Counted from the stretch's first letter, positions 44,401-50,039 are shown. The stretch is 64,000 bases of DNA from Apostichopus japonicus (GCF_037975245.1 NC_092563.1:6017501-6081500); one strand, 5' to 3'. Program-made: numbers and translations. The notes: generated by a model not told the origin, from the sequence alone.

Positions 44401-44861
44401 GTCTTCATAACTTTACGGCTAAGCCTTTGTAGTAAAATTGTGATAAATTTGTAAGGTTTAACTGCGATCGTTTAATATAGCTTTCATTGAGTATCTCAAA
44501 ATATGATGATCGGGTAATGTGGGTGTGTACTTGAAGGAAGGGGGGGGGGAGGGGAGGTGGTGGATGCAAAACCTCATTAACAGTAAGACAATTGATATAA
44601 AAAAAATAACTGAAAATGAAGATTAGGCAAACTTCCCGTTACTACACATGTCCCCAAAATAATATATTAACTTGAGCCGTTATCTCTGACATGTCAGCAC
44701 AAATTCTTCTATCTACTTTTCTAAAGAAGTTAGGCCTAAACATGACAGCAAAAAATATGATGATGTATATAAATAATAATATACTCACTGGTTTGTGAAT
44801 AAACTGAAGCACCAAAAAGAACGATGATAAAAAAGACTATTGTAAGATGGCGAGTCTCCAT
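2152..44861 (-). CDS. Hyalin-like HYR-repeat secreted protein gene (5' end and 31 HYR exons; 3' end outside window)
   Basis: Seen: a signal-peptide exon followed by 31 exons of 231-264 bp, each with an AG acceptor, a GT (once GC) donor and one HYR domain. Hallmarks are a PP..xCP start, a central ATDNS or VDxEDGN motif, a GxxFxxGxxxVxYxxxD segment, and a closing C.F.V.V.G strand. All introns are phase 1. Summed coding length is 8002 nt, about 2667 residues, with no transmembrane segment or stop. Known: HYR domains are Ig-like adhesion modules; in sea-urchin hyalin, tandem HYR copies form the extracellular hyaline layer and bind cells. Inferred: a secreted extracellular-matrix or adhesion protein. 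Two domain classes occur: two-cysteine (A, B and most early domains) and six-cysteine (C, D and domains 5 and 7). The 3' end must lie left of the window, so membrane anchoring or other C-terminal domains cannot be excluded. The hyalin-like class is secure; orthology to hyalin itself is not. Confidence 0.9.
2628..2991. mobile_element. Retroposon-like 364-bp insert (copy 1)
   Basis: Lies in the A-B intron and is bounded by ATTTACTTTT direct repeats (2618-2627, 2992-3001). Pyrimidine-rich left part, hammerhead-like core at 2881-2911. It is missing from paralogous introns, so it is an insertion. The class (SINE or Penelope-like 3' end) is inferred only from the motif. Confidence 0.7.
2881..2911 (+). 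ncRNA. Hammerhead-ribozyme-like core (degenerate)
   Basis: TTGAAGA is followed by a GATCC/GGATC stem with a TGCTA loop, then GAAAC and GTC. This follows the hammerhead order CUGANGA, stem II, GAAA, NUH. The conserved C3 is T here, which should reduce or abolish cleavage. A second identical copy is at 7115-7145. Such motifs are known in Penelope-like and retrozyme elements; here it is only a candidate. Confidence 0.35.
3131..3394 (-). CDS. HYR domain exon 30, type B (264 bp)
   Basis: B-type exon (DPSSNGANVVLPSI variant), acceptor TTCACAG, donor GTATAT. Confidence 0.94.
3815..4069 (-). CDS. HYR domain exon 29, type A (255 bp)
   Basis: A-type exon starting DVTPPSIIDCPENAVIV, acceptor TTTTCAG, donor GTAATT. 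Confidence 0.94.
4429..4692 (-). CDS. HYR domain exon 28, type B (264 bp)
   Basis: B-type exon in the younger 1285-bp tandem duplicate, two cysteines, donor GTATAT. Confidence 0.94.
5100..5354 (-). CDS. HYR domain exon 27, type A (255 bp)
   Basis: A-type exon, predicted protein identical to exon 3815-4069 (1285 bp away). Acceptor TTTTCAG, donor GTAATT. Confidence 0.94.
5714..5977 (-). CDS. HYR domain exon 26, type B (264 bp)
   Basis: B-type exon (NSNGAIVVLPTIIATDNS variant), acceptor as CTCACAG, donor GTATAT. Its predicted protein is identical to exon 4429-4692, exactly 1285 bp away. Confidence 0.94.
6386..6640 (-). CDS. HYR domain exon 25, type A (255 bp)
   Basis: A-type exon with DCPENSVTVTAPLGQTSA, acceptor TTTTCAG, donor GTAATT. 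Duplicate partner of 2152-2406. Confidence 0.93.
6862..7225. mobile_element. Retroposon-like 364-bp insert (copy 2)
   Basis: Bounded by direct repeats ATTTACTTTT (6852-6861, 7226-7235) and absent from the equivalent A-B introns at 4070-4428, 5355-5713 and 8298-8658. Pyrimidine-rich at the left, and carries a hammerhead-like core at 7115-7145. It is a co-duplicate of the insert at 2628-2991, not an independent insertion. Confidence 0.7.
7359..7622 (-). CDS. HYR domain exon 24, type B (264 bp)
   Basis: B-type exon (EDAAGNTAIPCVI variant), acceptor TTCACAG, donor GTATAT. Duplicate partner of 3131-3394. Confidence 0.93.
8043..8297 (-). CDS. HYR domain exon 23, type A (255 bp)
   Basis: A-type exon starting DVTPPTIVDCPENAVIV, acceptor TTTTCAG, donor GTAATT. 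Its counterpart one 4.2 kb unit away is exon 3815-4069. Confidence 0.93.
8659..8922 (-). CDS. HYR domain exon 22, type B (264 bp)
   Basis: B-type exon (ADPNNNGAVVVLPSI variant), two cysteines, acceptor TTCACAG, donor GTAAAT. Confidence 0.93.
8923..9342 (-). other. Intron segment left of the 9.3 kb transposon
   Basis: 420 bp of intron between exon 22 and the transposon. No feature seen. Confidence 0.65.
9343..11495. mobile_element. Non-autonomous DNA transposon, 5-bp target duplication (2153 bp)
   Basis: Termini are inverted repeats CAGGCGCATATCC (left) and GGATTCACGCCTG (right), flanked by CTATG on both sides (9338-9342, 11496-11500). It contains a purine tract (9393-9535), a long internal inverted repeat (arms 9882-10003 and 10529-10651) and a ~100-bp GC-rich module near its right end (11355-11452). 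No transposase. A 5-bp duplication does not fit hAT, so I leave the superfamily open. It lies in the intron between HYR 21 and HYR 22. Confidence 0.85.
9882..10651. repeat. Long internal inverted repeat of the transposon
   Basis: Arms of about 122 bp (9882-10003 and 10529-10651) are near-perfect reverse complements around a 525-bp loop. The corresponding arms in the left-edge copy are 1-86 (cut) and 611-733. Confidence 0.85.
11882..12136 (-). CDS. HYR domain exon 21, type A (255 bp)
   Basis: A-type exon without an internal ATG, so it is invisible to start-codon-based ORF finding. It reads DVTPPIITDCPENSVTETAP and closes SVCSFVVLVTG. Acceptor TTTCCAG, donor GTGAGT. Its flanks match those of exon 2152-2406, including the nearby transposon insertion. 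Confidence 0.92.
12494..12757 (-). CDS. HYR domain exon 20, type B (264 bp)
   Basis: Begins ASTDNEPPVFINCAPPP, then IFATDNSQATPTITYSI, SGEFFTIGSSTVAV and TPCVITVVVRG; two cysteines. Acceptor TTCACAG, donor GTAAAC. Confidence 0.93.
13166..13420 (-). CDS. HYR domain exon 19, type A (255 bp)
   Basis: Begins DVTPPIITDCPENAIINPAP, then PTATDNSGSTVTVSQTGGNV and SVCSFIVFVTG; two cysteines. Acceptor TTTTTAG, donor GTAATT. It is the first A exon of the alternating block and its NPAPLGQTSAPVV variant differs from the rest. Confidence 0.93.
13543..13617 (-). pseudogene. Fragment of an A-type HYR exon, first cysteine lost
   Basis: Encodes DVTPPTIIDYPENAIINPAP and then stops matching after LGQT. The first HYR cysteine codon is mutated to Tyr and the remaining two thirds of the exon and the donor are absent. 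The acceptor (TTCTAG) is intact. It sits beside the complete exon 13166-13420, from whose 5' part it was copied. Confidence 0.8.
13818..14069 (-). CDS. HYR domain exon 18, single-copy type (252 bp)
   Basis: Begins AFDNVMPEIQNCPMDIVV, then IIATDNSPTGTIL, GSEFAIGTTTVVV and DTCTFNVIVNG; two cysteines. Acceptor ATTTCAG, donor GTGAGT. It is the intact parent of the three truncated scars in the C/D block. Confidence 0.93.
14304..14561 (-). CDS. HYR domain exon 17, type C (258 bp)
   Basis: C-type exon (SLTGNIGGLASWDPP), six cysteines, acceptor GTTAACAG, donor GTAAGT. It is the last C exon; the array then changes to two-cysteine domains. Confidence 0.93.
14893..15150 (-). CDS. HYR domain exon 16, type D (258 bp)
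   Basis: D-type exon, six cysteines, acceptor CCTTTAG, donor GTGAGT. The intron to the next C exon is about 330 bp, the shortest spacing in the array. Confidence 0.93.
15151..15879 (-). other. Intron of the C/D unit (copy 1)
   Basis: Repeat copy of the C-D unit intron. Contains the uninterrupted TTTCAAATAATTATGG site that in the 16.8 kb copy is split by the hAT element. No exon. Confidence 0.7.
15880..15926 (-). pseudogene. Truncated HYR exon scar (copy 1)
   Basis: Last ~47 bp of an exon like 13818-14069 with an intact GTGAGT donor, fused after the shared TTGACAT to intron sequence that normally lies near 14246. There is no acceptor, so it should not be spliced in. Confidence 0.75.
15985..16242 (-). 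CDS. HYR domain exon 15, type C (258 bp)
   Basis: C-type exon (SLMGNIGGLASWDPP variant), six cysteines, acceptor GTTAACAG, donor GTAAGT. Confidence 0.93.
16572..16829 (-). CDS. HYR domain exon 14, type D (258 bp)
   Basis: D-type exon, six cysteines, identical in layout to 14893-15150 (offset 1679). Acceptor CCTTTAG, donor GTGAGT. Confidence 0.93.
16878..18492. mobile_element. Non-autonomous hAT-like transposon (1615 bp)
   Basis: Flanked by an 8-bp target-site duplication GTTTCAAA (16870-16877 and 18493-18500). The ends are imperfect inverted repeats, TAAGGGTGT left and the complement of TAAAGGTTGT right, with subterminal GTTTAAA/GGTTAACCG boxes. The other D-unit introns have the uninterrupted target, which proves the insertion. 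No transposase frame inside. It interrupts the intron between HYR 13 and HYR 14. Confidence 0.88.
18807..18836 (-). pseudogene. Remnant of a B-type HYR exon 3' end
   Basis: Encodes CVITVVVRG with a GTAAGT donor at 18801-18806, identical in position to the end of B exons, but the rest of the exon is gone. It sits where the C exon of this unit should be, next to a junction at the shared string CACAGAAAG. Confidence 0.75.
18895..19152 (-). CDS. HYR domain exon 13, type D (258 bp)
   Basis: D-type exon (NVVLDQSAC variant), six cysteines, acceptor CCTTTAG, donor GTGAGT. It is followed in transcript order by another D exon (16572), not by a C exon, because the C exon expected between them is missing. 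Confidence 0.92.
19153..19880 (-). other. Intron of the C/D unit (copy 2)
   Basis: Repeated intron, matching 15151-15879 and 20833-21560 almost base for base. No independent exon seen. Confidence 0.7.
19881..19927 (-). pseudogene. Truncated HYR exon scar (copy 2)
   Basis: Same 3' exon fragment and donor as at 21561-21607, about 1680 bp away, one unit length. Confidence 0.75.
19986..20243 (-). CDS. HYR domain exon 12, type C (258 bp)
   Basis: Same layout as the C exon at 21666 (NTGGLASWDPP variant), six cysteines, donor GTAAGT. The 331-bp intron separating it from the D exon at 20575 is open in one frame, which produces a misleading 236-codon reading frame across intron and exon. Confidence 0.93.
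20575..20832 (-). CDS. HYR domain exon 11, type D (258 bp)
   Basis: Begins GQNNAPVITCPGDVSVV, then SWDIPTCVDIEDGNIV, DQSACVPQSGGFF, PVTCTCTDSGQ and SQCTFNVFVSG: six cysteines. Acceptor CCTTTAG, donor GTGAGT. Near identical to the other D exons. Confidence 0.93.
20833..21560 (-). other. Intron of the C/D unit (copy 3)
   Basis: Repeated intron sequence, near identical to 15151-15879 and 19153-19880. No independent feature seen apart from the exon scar at its far end. Confidence 0.7.
21561..21607 (-). pseudogene. Truncated HYR exon scar (copy 3)
   Basis: The last ~47 bp of an exon like 13818-14069, with its GTGAGT donor still present but no acceptor or N-terminal half. It is joined directly to sequence normally found in the intron before a C exon. 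It marks the breakpoint of the C-D tandem unit. Confidence 0.75.
21666..21923 (-). CDS. HYR domain exon 10, type C (258 bp)
   Basis: Contains INNPPVITCPQSF, SWDPPTCVDQEDGNI, TNAACNP, EVTCSCTDSQ and QCTFFVTVEG: six cysteines. Acceptor GTTAACAG. The donor is GTAAGC where the other three C copies have GTAAGT. It is the first C exon in transcript order. Confidence 0.92.
21924..22918 (-). other. Intron between HYR 9 and the C/D block
   Basis: About 1 kb. The part next to the C exon (21924-22089) matches the C-D introns of the block; the similarity stops near 22090, marking the outer edge of the duplicated unit. The rest is unique intron with no exon seen. Confidence 0.65.
22919..23170 (-). CDS. 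HYR domain exon 9 (252 bp)
   Basis: Begins DVTPPTINNCPSPIVDVIPV, then PPTATDNSQQTVSV, GGNVGDQFSAG and AICDVVILLTLG; two cysteines. Its DVTPP start and GGNVGD motif make it the closest relative of the A-type exons among the early domains. Acceptor CATTTTAG, donor GTAATC. Confidence 0.92.
23171..25439 (-). other. Intron between HYR 8 and HYR 9
   Basis: 2.3 kb of intron. Apart from the possible relic at 24918-25200, I see no exon or repeat family. Confidence 0.65.
24918..25200 (-). pseudogene. Possible decayed coding fragment in the HYR 8-9 intron
   Basis: On the minus strand a 57-codon open stretch ends with FNITELAMVNEVALKTVKEQ and a stop near 25034. A different frame then continues with HGRLRSAKWKTLKQLLRQED to a stop near 24918. 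The composition is protein-like and the two frames abut, as in a frameshifted relic of a retrocopy or transposon gene. I do not recognise the family. It could be chance. Confidence 0.25.
25440..25697 (-). CDS. HYR domain exon 8 (258 bp)
   Basis: Begins SGDNTPPVVQNCPTGGV, then IIVTDDSGQTPSV and SVSCAFEVTITG; two cysteines. Acceptor TATTGCAG, donor GTGAGA. The first in-frame ATG lies inside the exon, so a search starting from ATG would miss its first 17 residues. Confidence 0.92.
25698..26791 (-). other. Intron between HYR 7 and HYR 8
   Basis: 1.1 kb of AT-rich intron. The 83-codon open frame at 25963-26214 has no HYR or other known signature and is taken as chance. Nothing else seen. Confidence 0.65.
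26792..27040 (-). CDS. HYR domain exon 7, six-cysteine class (249 bp)
   Basis: Contains GGDANPQIVCPSVIVG, NQVTCTDDNAV, SVLCTPASGSFF and TSISCTCTDNAGNIDTCVF. Six cysteines; strongly similar to domain 5 in CTPxSGSFFSxGxT. Acceptor TTTACAG, donor GTAAGT. Confidence 0.92.
27041..27532 (-). other. Intron between HYR 6 and HYR 7
   Basis: 492 bp of intron with no recognisable feature. Confidence 0.7.
27533..27796 (-). CDS. HYR domain exon 6 (264 bp)
   Basis: Begins with EGADNIPPVVENCPGDFF, then LIVTDNSGQTPTMV and EVRCEFTVEVTLG; two cysteines. Acceptor TTATAG, donor GTGAGA. A close relative of domain 8 in its TDNSGQTP centre. Confidence 0.92.
27878..30053. repeat. Minisatellite, 57-bp unit, about 38 copies
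   Basis: Tandem units built around AGAGTAGTACAATCATCTGA and GTGTGTGTAGATG. Units from 27878 to about 29050 are simple 57-mers. From 29050 to 30053 there is a higher-order pattern in which a variant unit (ACTAAAGTTGTGCCTGTG, at 29095, 29267, 29431, 29605, 29833 and 29944) recurs about every two to four units. Because 57 is a multiple of three, long minus-strand frames stay open (SDDCTTLVGSSIYTHSSSG per unit). It lies in the intron between HYR 5 and HYR 6 and has no HYR character. Confidence 0.93.
30239..30469 (-). CDS. HYR domain exon 5, six-cysteine class, with GC donor (231 bp)
   Basis: Contains VVCPATVAG, NQVSCTANG, SIMCTPPSG and TPVTCICTDGDGNTDSCGF: six cysteines, the same spacing class as domain 7 and the C/D types. 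Acceptor TTCTTCAG. The donor is GCAAGT, not GT. The neighbouring exon 4 ends with the same residues (VTS) and has GTAAGT at the matching place, so the GC donor is probably a real GC-AG intron. It is the shortest HYR exon here. Confidence 0.88.
30930..31193 (-). CDS. HYR domain exon 4 (264 bp)
   Basis: Reads VSGVDTTPPTITNCPSTIV, then LVVEDPSQPVTRI, and ends GRCTFDVTVTS. The usual ATDNS motif is VEDPS here. Acceptor CCAACAG, donor GTAAGT after an A, so the junction codon with the next exon is AGT. Confidence 0.92.
31194..31964 (-). other. Intron between HYR 3 and HYR 4
   Basis: 771 bp of intron. It contains a nine-base G run near 31550 followed by purine-rich sequence. No exon seen. Confidence 0.7.
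31965..32201 (-). CDS. HYR domain exon 3 (237 bp)
   Basis: Contains QSDSQAPLIDSCPG, PTATDDAGPVRF and TTSCGFSVTG; two cysteines. Acceptor CTTGCAG, donor GTAAGC. Shorter than the typical 252-264 bp because the last strand is trimmed. Confidence 0.9.
32202..33091 (-). other. Intron between HYR 2 and HYR 3
   Basis: 890 bp of AT-rich intron. I see no exon, repeat family or strong motif in it. Confidence 0.7.
33092..33343 (-). CDS. HYR domain exon 2 (252 bp)
   Basis: Reads VDTTPPTITSCPLQDVRVF at the start, with QAMDNSNSPVVV and FATCEFTFVVA near the end; two cysteines. Acceptor TTTTCAG, donor GTAAGT. It ends with a T in phase 1, so the junction codon to domain 3 becomes TGG (Trp) instead of the Gly, Ala, Asp or Val used elsewhere. 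Confidence 0.92.
33344..35443 (-). other. Intron between HYR 1 and HYR 2, distal part
   Basis: Intronic sequence without a recognisable exon. At 35225-35280 a fragment beginning CAGTGGCGCACTGGCC resembles a hAT-type terminus, but no matching other end was found. The rest is unique AT-rich DNA. Confidence 0.6.
35444..36320. repeat. GATATC/GAATTC satellite inside inverted-repeat-bounded elements
   Basis: About 21-bp units made of a palindromic AGATATCT box, an AAATT spacer and a second near-palindrome GAATTC, repeated some 35 times. The first block is bounded by 27-bp inverted repeats starting GCCATTTTAACATTTAATC (35444-35470 and 35878-35904). A second copy begins at 35918 with the same terminus, switches orientation near 36110 and has no visible right terminus. 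This looks like a MITE that carries an internal satellite. It lies in the intron between HYR 1 and HYR 2. Confidence 0.75.
36466..36702 (-). CDS. HYR domain exon 1 (237 bp)
   Basis: Starts GVTFTDCPTTV and closes FMCMFIVEVIG, with SAVDMSGNTV in the centre: a two-cysteine HYR domain. Acceptor TACAG, donor GTAGGT, phase 1 on both sides. It lacks the PP residues that precede the first cysteine in most copies. This is the most N-terminal domain of the array. Confidence 0.9.
39296..39315. repeat. CAGA microsatellite
   Basis: Five tandem CAGA units inside intron 1 of the HYR gene. Confidence 0.9.
41532..42319. mobile_element. Non-autonomous hAT-like element (788 bp)
   Basis: 16-bp inverted termini CAYGGGCGTCARCAGG, flanked by the 8-bp duplication GTGAGGGG (41524-41531, 42320-42327). 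GGGGGGGACA is repeated inward of both ends. It carries the shared ~100-bp module at 41574-41673. No transposase. Confidence 0.85.
44789..44861 (-). CDS. HYR gene exon 1: start codon and signal peptide
   Basis: The ATG at 44861 opens 24 codons beginning METRHLTIVFF and ending GASVYSQT, a basic n-region, a hydrophobic core and a small-residue cleavage region near VYS. The exon ends in phase 1 at a consensus GTGAGT donor (44783-44788). Joined to the next exon it reads QTSVTFTDCP, so the mature protein starts almost directly with HYR 1. It is too short for ordinary ORF lists. The main doubt is that an unseen upstream exon might also splice here, since CAG precedes the ATG. Confidence 0.8.
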
Positions 44862-47800
44862 CCTGTATGGTAATTGCTTTTAGATGTTACAATTTATATC
44901 CATACATGCACTATAGAATTAGCACAGCAAAACCATACAAAGCATTCTAGCACCGATGCTTTATACTGATCCAATATAATAAAAACGTATAGACAAAAAA
45001 ACTGCTCCTTCGAAAAACCAGGTGGCTCTCGTTTTGTCCTCTCTCTACAGCCTCTACAGGTAGACACAGAACGTCAAACGAAGATTGCTTCCTTTAACTC
45101 ACAGCGTTGAACAACTTCGGCATGAGCAGTTTTCTTTCACCGCGACAAATGCTTATATTCTCATATTAAGCCTTTCCTTGACCACTATTGTTTTGTTTTA
45201 GGGGCCGAGTTGTGAGTTCCATTCATTCGTATCGATCTTATAGTTCCCGGTAGAGTGTGACCAGCATTTCATTCCATTCTGCAAGATCCATTCCCTTCCT
45301 CAAATCTCTCAATAAACTTTGGTCATTGGAGCGTGGCGTTCTTCCTTCTAATACCACAAGTATTTAAGAAGTATATTGGTGAAAGAGATTTATGGTGTTG
45401 TTTGTTCAGCGAAAATCAAATATAAAACAGCGAAGTCTTAATTCGCCCTTTTTTTTATTTTCTCGAAATGCCCCACTTATTGTATCGGCCGAAGCCACAC
45501 ATGAAAGGATTATTTAATCCCGATTTTTTTTTTAAAATTATGCAACTTTCGGAATTTATGAGTATATGGACTTCGTACTGGTCGTGTATGGGAATATACA
45601 ACATCTCTGGCTAGGCTTTATAAAATCATTAATGTGTTTATAGACTGCGCTTCACTGTATGTACACGTTTACCTCTAATCCATGTTACAACACTACTATA
45701 TATATAGGCCTACACTACATTATGCATACGTTTTCCAATATATGATTTGCACAATTCTCGTTAAAATCAGCTCGTTACAACCGCTGCAATACAAGCTCTA
45801 AGTAAACATTGTATACTTTATCGATTAATGCTAGCGAAGAATTAAACCTGTTATCTATCTCCATAGCAACACGGATTACCTTATGACAACAATTGCTTCT
45901 GTCAAGTTCATATCGCATGTTTGACTTATCAATATTTAACGCTAGGGCGGTGTCTATGAATGAGTAAGCGACATGCTTGTTACTATAGGGTTCATTATAG
46001 ACCCAACAATATATCGACTTCCATATACGCAACGGGTAGCAACAAATCTATAAACATGGCAATTGGAAAATATTGAAATGAAACAAGACTGAGGAAAAGA
46101 TGATTTATTTGTTTATTCTCCTAATAATGCATCTTTTAAACATTCAAAATAAAAAGGGTAAAAAAAATAGAAAAATAAGAAAGAAATAGCTGATGTTCAT
46201 CATTGACTTAAAGTTTCCTTTTGCAACGACAGTCTTGTTTTGTGTGATGATAGTAACTATAGATACTCGGCATAAATAAGTTTTCTAAACACATTCCTTC
46301 CGTTGAGAAAATTATCCAAGCCGAATTTCTTTGTATTGGGGTAAGGATACGAGCCGAGCAAAATTGATACAGGTTCAACATTTCGTATACACTTTACTCC
46401 TGATGACTATAATAAATCCTTCTAAATAAATCCTTAAAGTTTCGCCTGAAAATAGCCCATGCCTGAAAACTCAAGGACGGTCAAACCTGACCGATCGGCT
46501 TGTTTATTTCACGGTCATCCACATTTACCGGAAGTAACTTATTTGCATATTTGCATAATTTGTCGTTTTTGCGTAATTCTGTCTTATCTAGAGATACTGA
46601 TGTACTGGAAAAAAATCTAGCTTTATCTGTTTGAAAATAAATTTTCACCGAGGGAATAGCTCATTTGGGGGTTCCTGCAGATTTTATTTTGGGGTTCGAT
46701 GATACGTCGAAAGTATGTTTGAAATATAAAACAAAATATGTACATGCTATTGAAAACACAAGACGCACCTTTATAGTTTGATTTATTCAAAGCGTTTCTC
46801 TATTACTTCCGATCATTTCTCATCTTGAATTCCTTTTCACAAGTTTTGTTGTTGACGCCACCAAGTTCGTGCTATATGCTTGTGTAGATGAGTAGTGTCA
46901 TATGAACGTCATTAATGAAATTATTATCGATATTATGAAATTTCGTGGATACGGTTACTTCATTCCTGCCGCGGAAACTTTAAAACGTCAAAGAACCTTA
47001 ATAAGTTTAAACGGGATATTATATCAGATGCTTTTTATTCATATTAAATGTATGATAATGGATTAACCTTAGAGTATAGTAACCTCAATATATAGGGCCT
47101 ATATGAAATTAGAATAACTGTTTACTAGGCACAAAGTAAATTATACCAGGGGTGGTTCCAGTTTGCAAGGGGGGTGGGGTGGCACGATACGCAATCGTGC
47201 ATTCCCTATATTGCCGGGTTTCTATCACCGCTATTTCGTGAATAATCGCGATATCCAACAATATTTGCCTTCTCGACCGTTCTTGGGAAATCCTAGATCC
47301 GGGACACCATTCCACCGCGACGAATTTGTACCTCCTCCTGCTCCCACCCCACCTTCCCACCTCCCCGCACCTTTCGATAGTTTTTGTCATTACATTAATT
47401 ATCAAAATTAATTTATAAACGGGGAGTATCTAGGAGTTTAAAAAGAAAGGAGTGCGGCCCTGGGTCGTTGAATCCGAATCATATATGTGGGGATCTGCAT
47501 GGGAGCTCTTTAGACATCACATCCTGCATTCTCAGGTATATTGAGACTATTAAATTAGCTCTATGTAATTTGATCTCAACTCAAGACTGTTCTAATAAAC
47601 ACATTTTAATATTTGTGTCAGGATGAAGGGAGCGTGGTGGGGGTACACACCAAATACCCGGGATCCGCGTCTGATACAATTACATTCCAGCAATGACAAC
47701 GAAAGAGGGGTGGGGTGGGATTGGGGTGGGACTTAATGTCCTCATATTTCGAAGGCTCATATATATATATATATATATATCTTCCCAATCATTGTCACAA

Positions 47801-48745
47801 AATAATGCCACCTTGATGGACACCTCCGATGTCATTCGAGGAGTTGACGTCATTATGACAGATGCATATAATATACCACACAGGCTTGTGGGAGGAACAA
47901 AAGAGAAACGGCACAGATACGTGGTATTTATTTTACTTGTGTTTGGTACTACGCACGCCACGTGTGATGCAATAATACTGCACGGAGTAAATCACCTTCA
48001 GGTTGGATAAATGAGGGATAAAGCGATAATGAAATGCAAATGGATGGGAGTTAACAGGCAGGTAATCAATAACAGATGGAAAGCAGATTTAGCTAAGAAT
48101 AAAAAACAATGGAACATGAGACAACTGTGGGGAGAGCCTGACTTCAGTCGGGGAGGGAGGGAGGGGGCTGCCTGAGCCCTGGTGTCACCCTCCCCAGAGA
48201 GAAACGACCGACACTGCATCCCGGTGAGTGTGCTGTCTCCCGGCGCGGATGGTGGTTTCACTCGCTGGCCGCGCTGTAAGCAACAGTACGGTATAACCCA
48301 TGTAGGTTATTTGTTGATTGTTGATTGATTGTGCTACGCAAGGATGTAGAATTGTCATTGCTTGCTCCATGGAGAGATCCGTCATATAAATACTCTTAAT
48401 TTATCTTAGAAAGAGATATCAAAGATGGCAAAGAGAAGCAAGAGTAGCTAAGTGAAATATTCAAACGACTACACGTTTATGACACGTCATAATAACTATG
48501 TTTGTGTAAGCATCACTTAGGCTATTCCATTGCAATCGACTGCAGTATACAAGTGTTTCTCGTATATAAACATATATGGCGATTCAGTCGCAAGTCCTCA
48601 TAACTTAACACGTGGTCACATTTCCTTACAAGCAGTTGTATAGTTTCTTAACTCAAAATCCCATCCTTTGTTTATTAGAAACAAAATATCTTAAACGAGA
48701 ATAGCTGATTAACGTTCTGTGGTAGTTCAAACTGTTAATTAAATA
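44862..48745. other. Region between the HYR gene start and the Reeler exons
   Basis: 3.9 kb without a recognised exon. It may be intergenic or the 3' introns of the Reeler gene. It contains an AT microsatellite (47757-47780), a G-rich patch near 47167 and a repeat-like GGGGTGG patch near 47700. The open frame at 45775-46032 has no known signature. Confidence 0.6.
44959..44965 (-). promoter_or_regulatory. Candidate TATA box for the HYR gene
   Basis: TATAAAG on the minus strand about 98 bp upstream of the ATG. A second TATAAAT lies at 44892-44898, 31 bp upstream, which is too close for a normal leader. TATA-like strings are common in AT-rich DNA, so this is only a candidate. Confidence 0.25.
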
Positions 48746-48753
48746 CCACGAAG

Positions 48754-49838
48754 CAGGCGCGGCGGAACGGAAAAATTATTGGGGGGGCTAATGTGTGGAG
48801 ACTATCTAAGCGGAGCGCCACCATCGATTGGCGCGGAGCGTACAAGAAAATTTTGGGTTTTTTCAAACCCCCATATGGCCGGAAACGGCACTCCCCGAGT
48901 GTTTTATGCTGCGAATACCTAGACCTAAAATATGGGTCTCAAGCCTGCAATTTCTCAGATTGCACGTAAAAGTCTGTAAAAACATTGTAATTTGTATATT
49001 CGATGGTGTTTTAAGAGAGTAGCTATTACTCGTAGTGTACTCGCAAAGACGTTTTTGAGTGTAGTAAGGGCAGTGGCGGAGCTAGGGGTATTGGTCAGGG
49101 GGGCAGGAATGGTCTGTAGGGGCGCTTTCGACACTATCTAAGCGGAGCGCCACCACAGGTTGGCGCGGAGCGTACAGAAATTTTTTGAGTAAAGATACTC
49201 CCTAGATGGCAGGAAATGACCCTTTCCGGGCCTTGCTAATTTGCAGATAAACGGAGAATAAATAGGTGTTGTAGCCATTTTGTCGGAAAATTACACCAAC
49301 AGAATATGACAAATGTCAATATGCATATGAGAGCGCAATAAAATAGTCAATAATCGCGAATAAGTAAAAAGTAGTGTAAAGCTGAAAAGGGCGCCAGCAG
49401 TCCATTTGAGTTCGTCAGGGGGGGGGGGGCGCATCCGCCCCCTGACTGTATATATGGACGCTCCGCCACTAAGTAAGGGGATGTTGGAGAAATGGCTGAA
49501 ATGAGGCAAGTCATTGGCCTAAGACGAAGTTGTGTTACGCTTACCGGTACTCACACTCACTGCTTCCACTTTTCACGGGGCGTGAAGACGCGGTTGGGGT
49601 GACAATGTGGTCTATAGCCAGGGGACGGGCCGAGGGTCCCCAGCAATTACTAAAATTATTACACCTATATAGTATACGTGTGCATCGGACAGATCGACAA
49701 GTATGCATTGAAAAATGGGCAGATGCACGTTTCGGAGCCTTGGTAAATATTGGGGGGGCTTATCATGCATTTGCCCCCTCAACTTTTTCATTGGGGGGGC
49801 TGAGCCCCCCCCAAGCCCCCCCGGTTCCGCCGCCACTG
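48754..49838. mobile_element. Composite hAT-like element N1, copy 1 (1085 bp)
   Basis: Termini CAGGCGCGGCGGAAC and GTTCCGCCGCCACTG are inverted repeats, with the 8-bp duplication CCACGAAG at 48746-48753 and 49839-49846. A smaller element with its own duplication is nested at 49071-49471. It carries two copies of the shared module (48801-48900, and 49132-49238 in the nested element). No transposase. Confidence 0.9.
49071..49471. mobile_element. hAT-like element N2 nested in N1 copy 1 (401 bp)
   Basis: Termini CAGTGGCGGAGC and GCTCCGCCACTA, with the 8-bp duplication AGTAAGGG (49063-49070, 49472-49479). The last base of the right end is A instead of G. Contains a G run near 49421 and one shared module. 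Confidence 0.88.
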
Positions 49839-50039
49839 CCACGAAGCTTGGTTCGATCAGGCGCAAATTAGCCCGAAGCGGTTTACAGGCGAAACCGGTG
49901 TGCCGAGTGGGTTCGAGGCTGTTGGTAGCGCAAATGGCGTCACCTATTTCAAGCCACCACCCCTGCCCGTTGAATCACTGAGCCGGTAGTAAGCTATGAC
50001 CCCGATTCCGCCCCTGACTTCGATTATATATCCACTTAC

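Larger units (their letters stand above)
36703..44788 (-). other. Intron 1 of the HYR gene (8.1 kb)
   Basis: Separates the signal-peptide exon from HYR 1. It holds a 788-bp hAT-like element (41532-42319), a short CAGA repeat (39296-39315) and several C or G runs (37425, 37638, 38389, 40890). I looked for HYR hallmarks on the minus strand and saw none. Regulatory elements would be expected in a first intron but none can be named from sequence alone. Confidence 0.7.

Noticed and set aside
36703-44788. Further HYR exons in intron 1
   Set aside because: No TDNS-like centre, CP start or closing strand found on the minus strand in any frame I read.
45775-46032. 85-codon minus-strand frame as a Reeler or HYR exon
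   Set aside because: No domain motif and no convincing splice sites in the required phase.
49876-49930. tRNA-like B box (GGGTTCGAGGCT)
   Set aside because: No matching A box, acceptor stem or anticodon arm; at most a worn SINE fragment.
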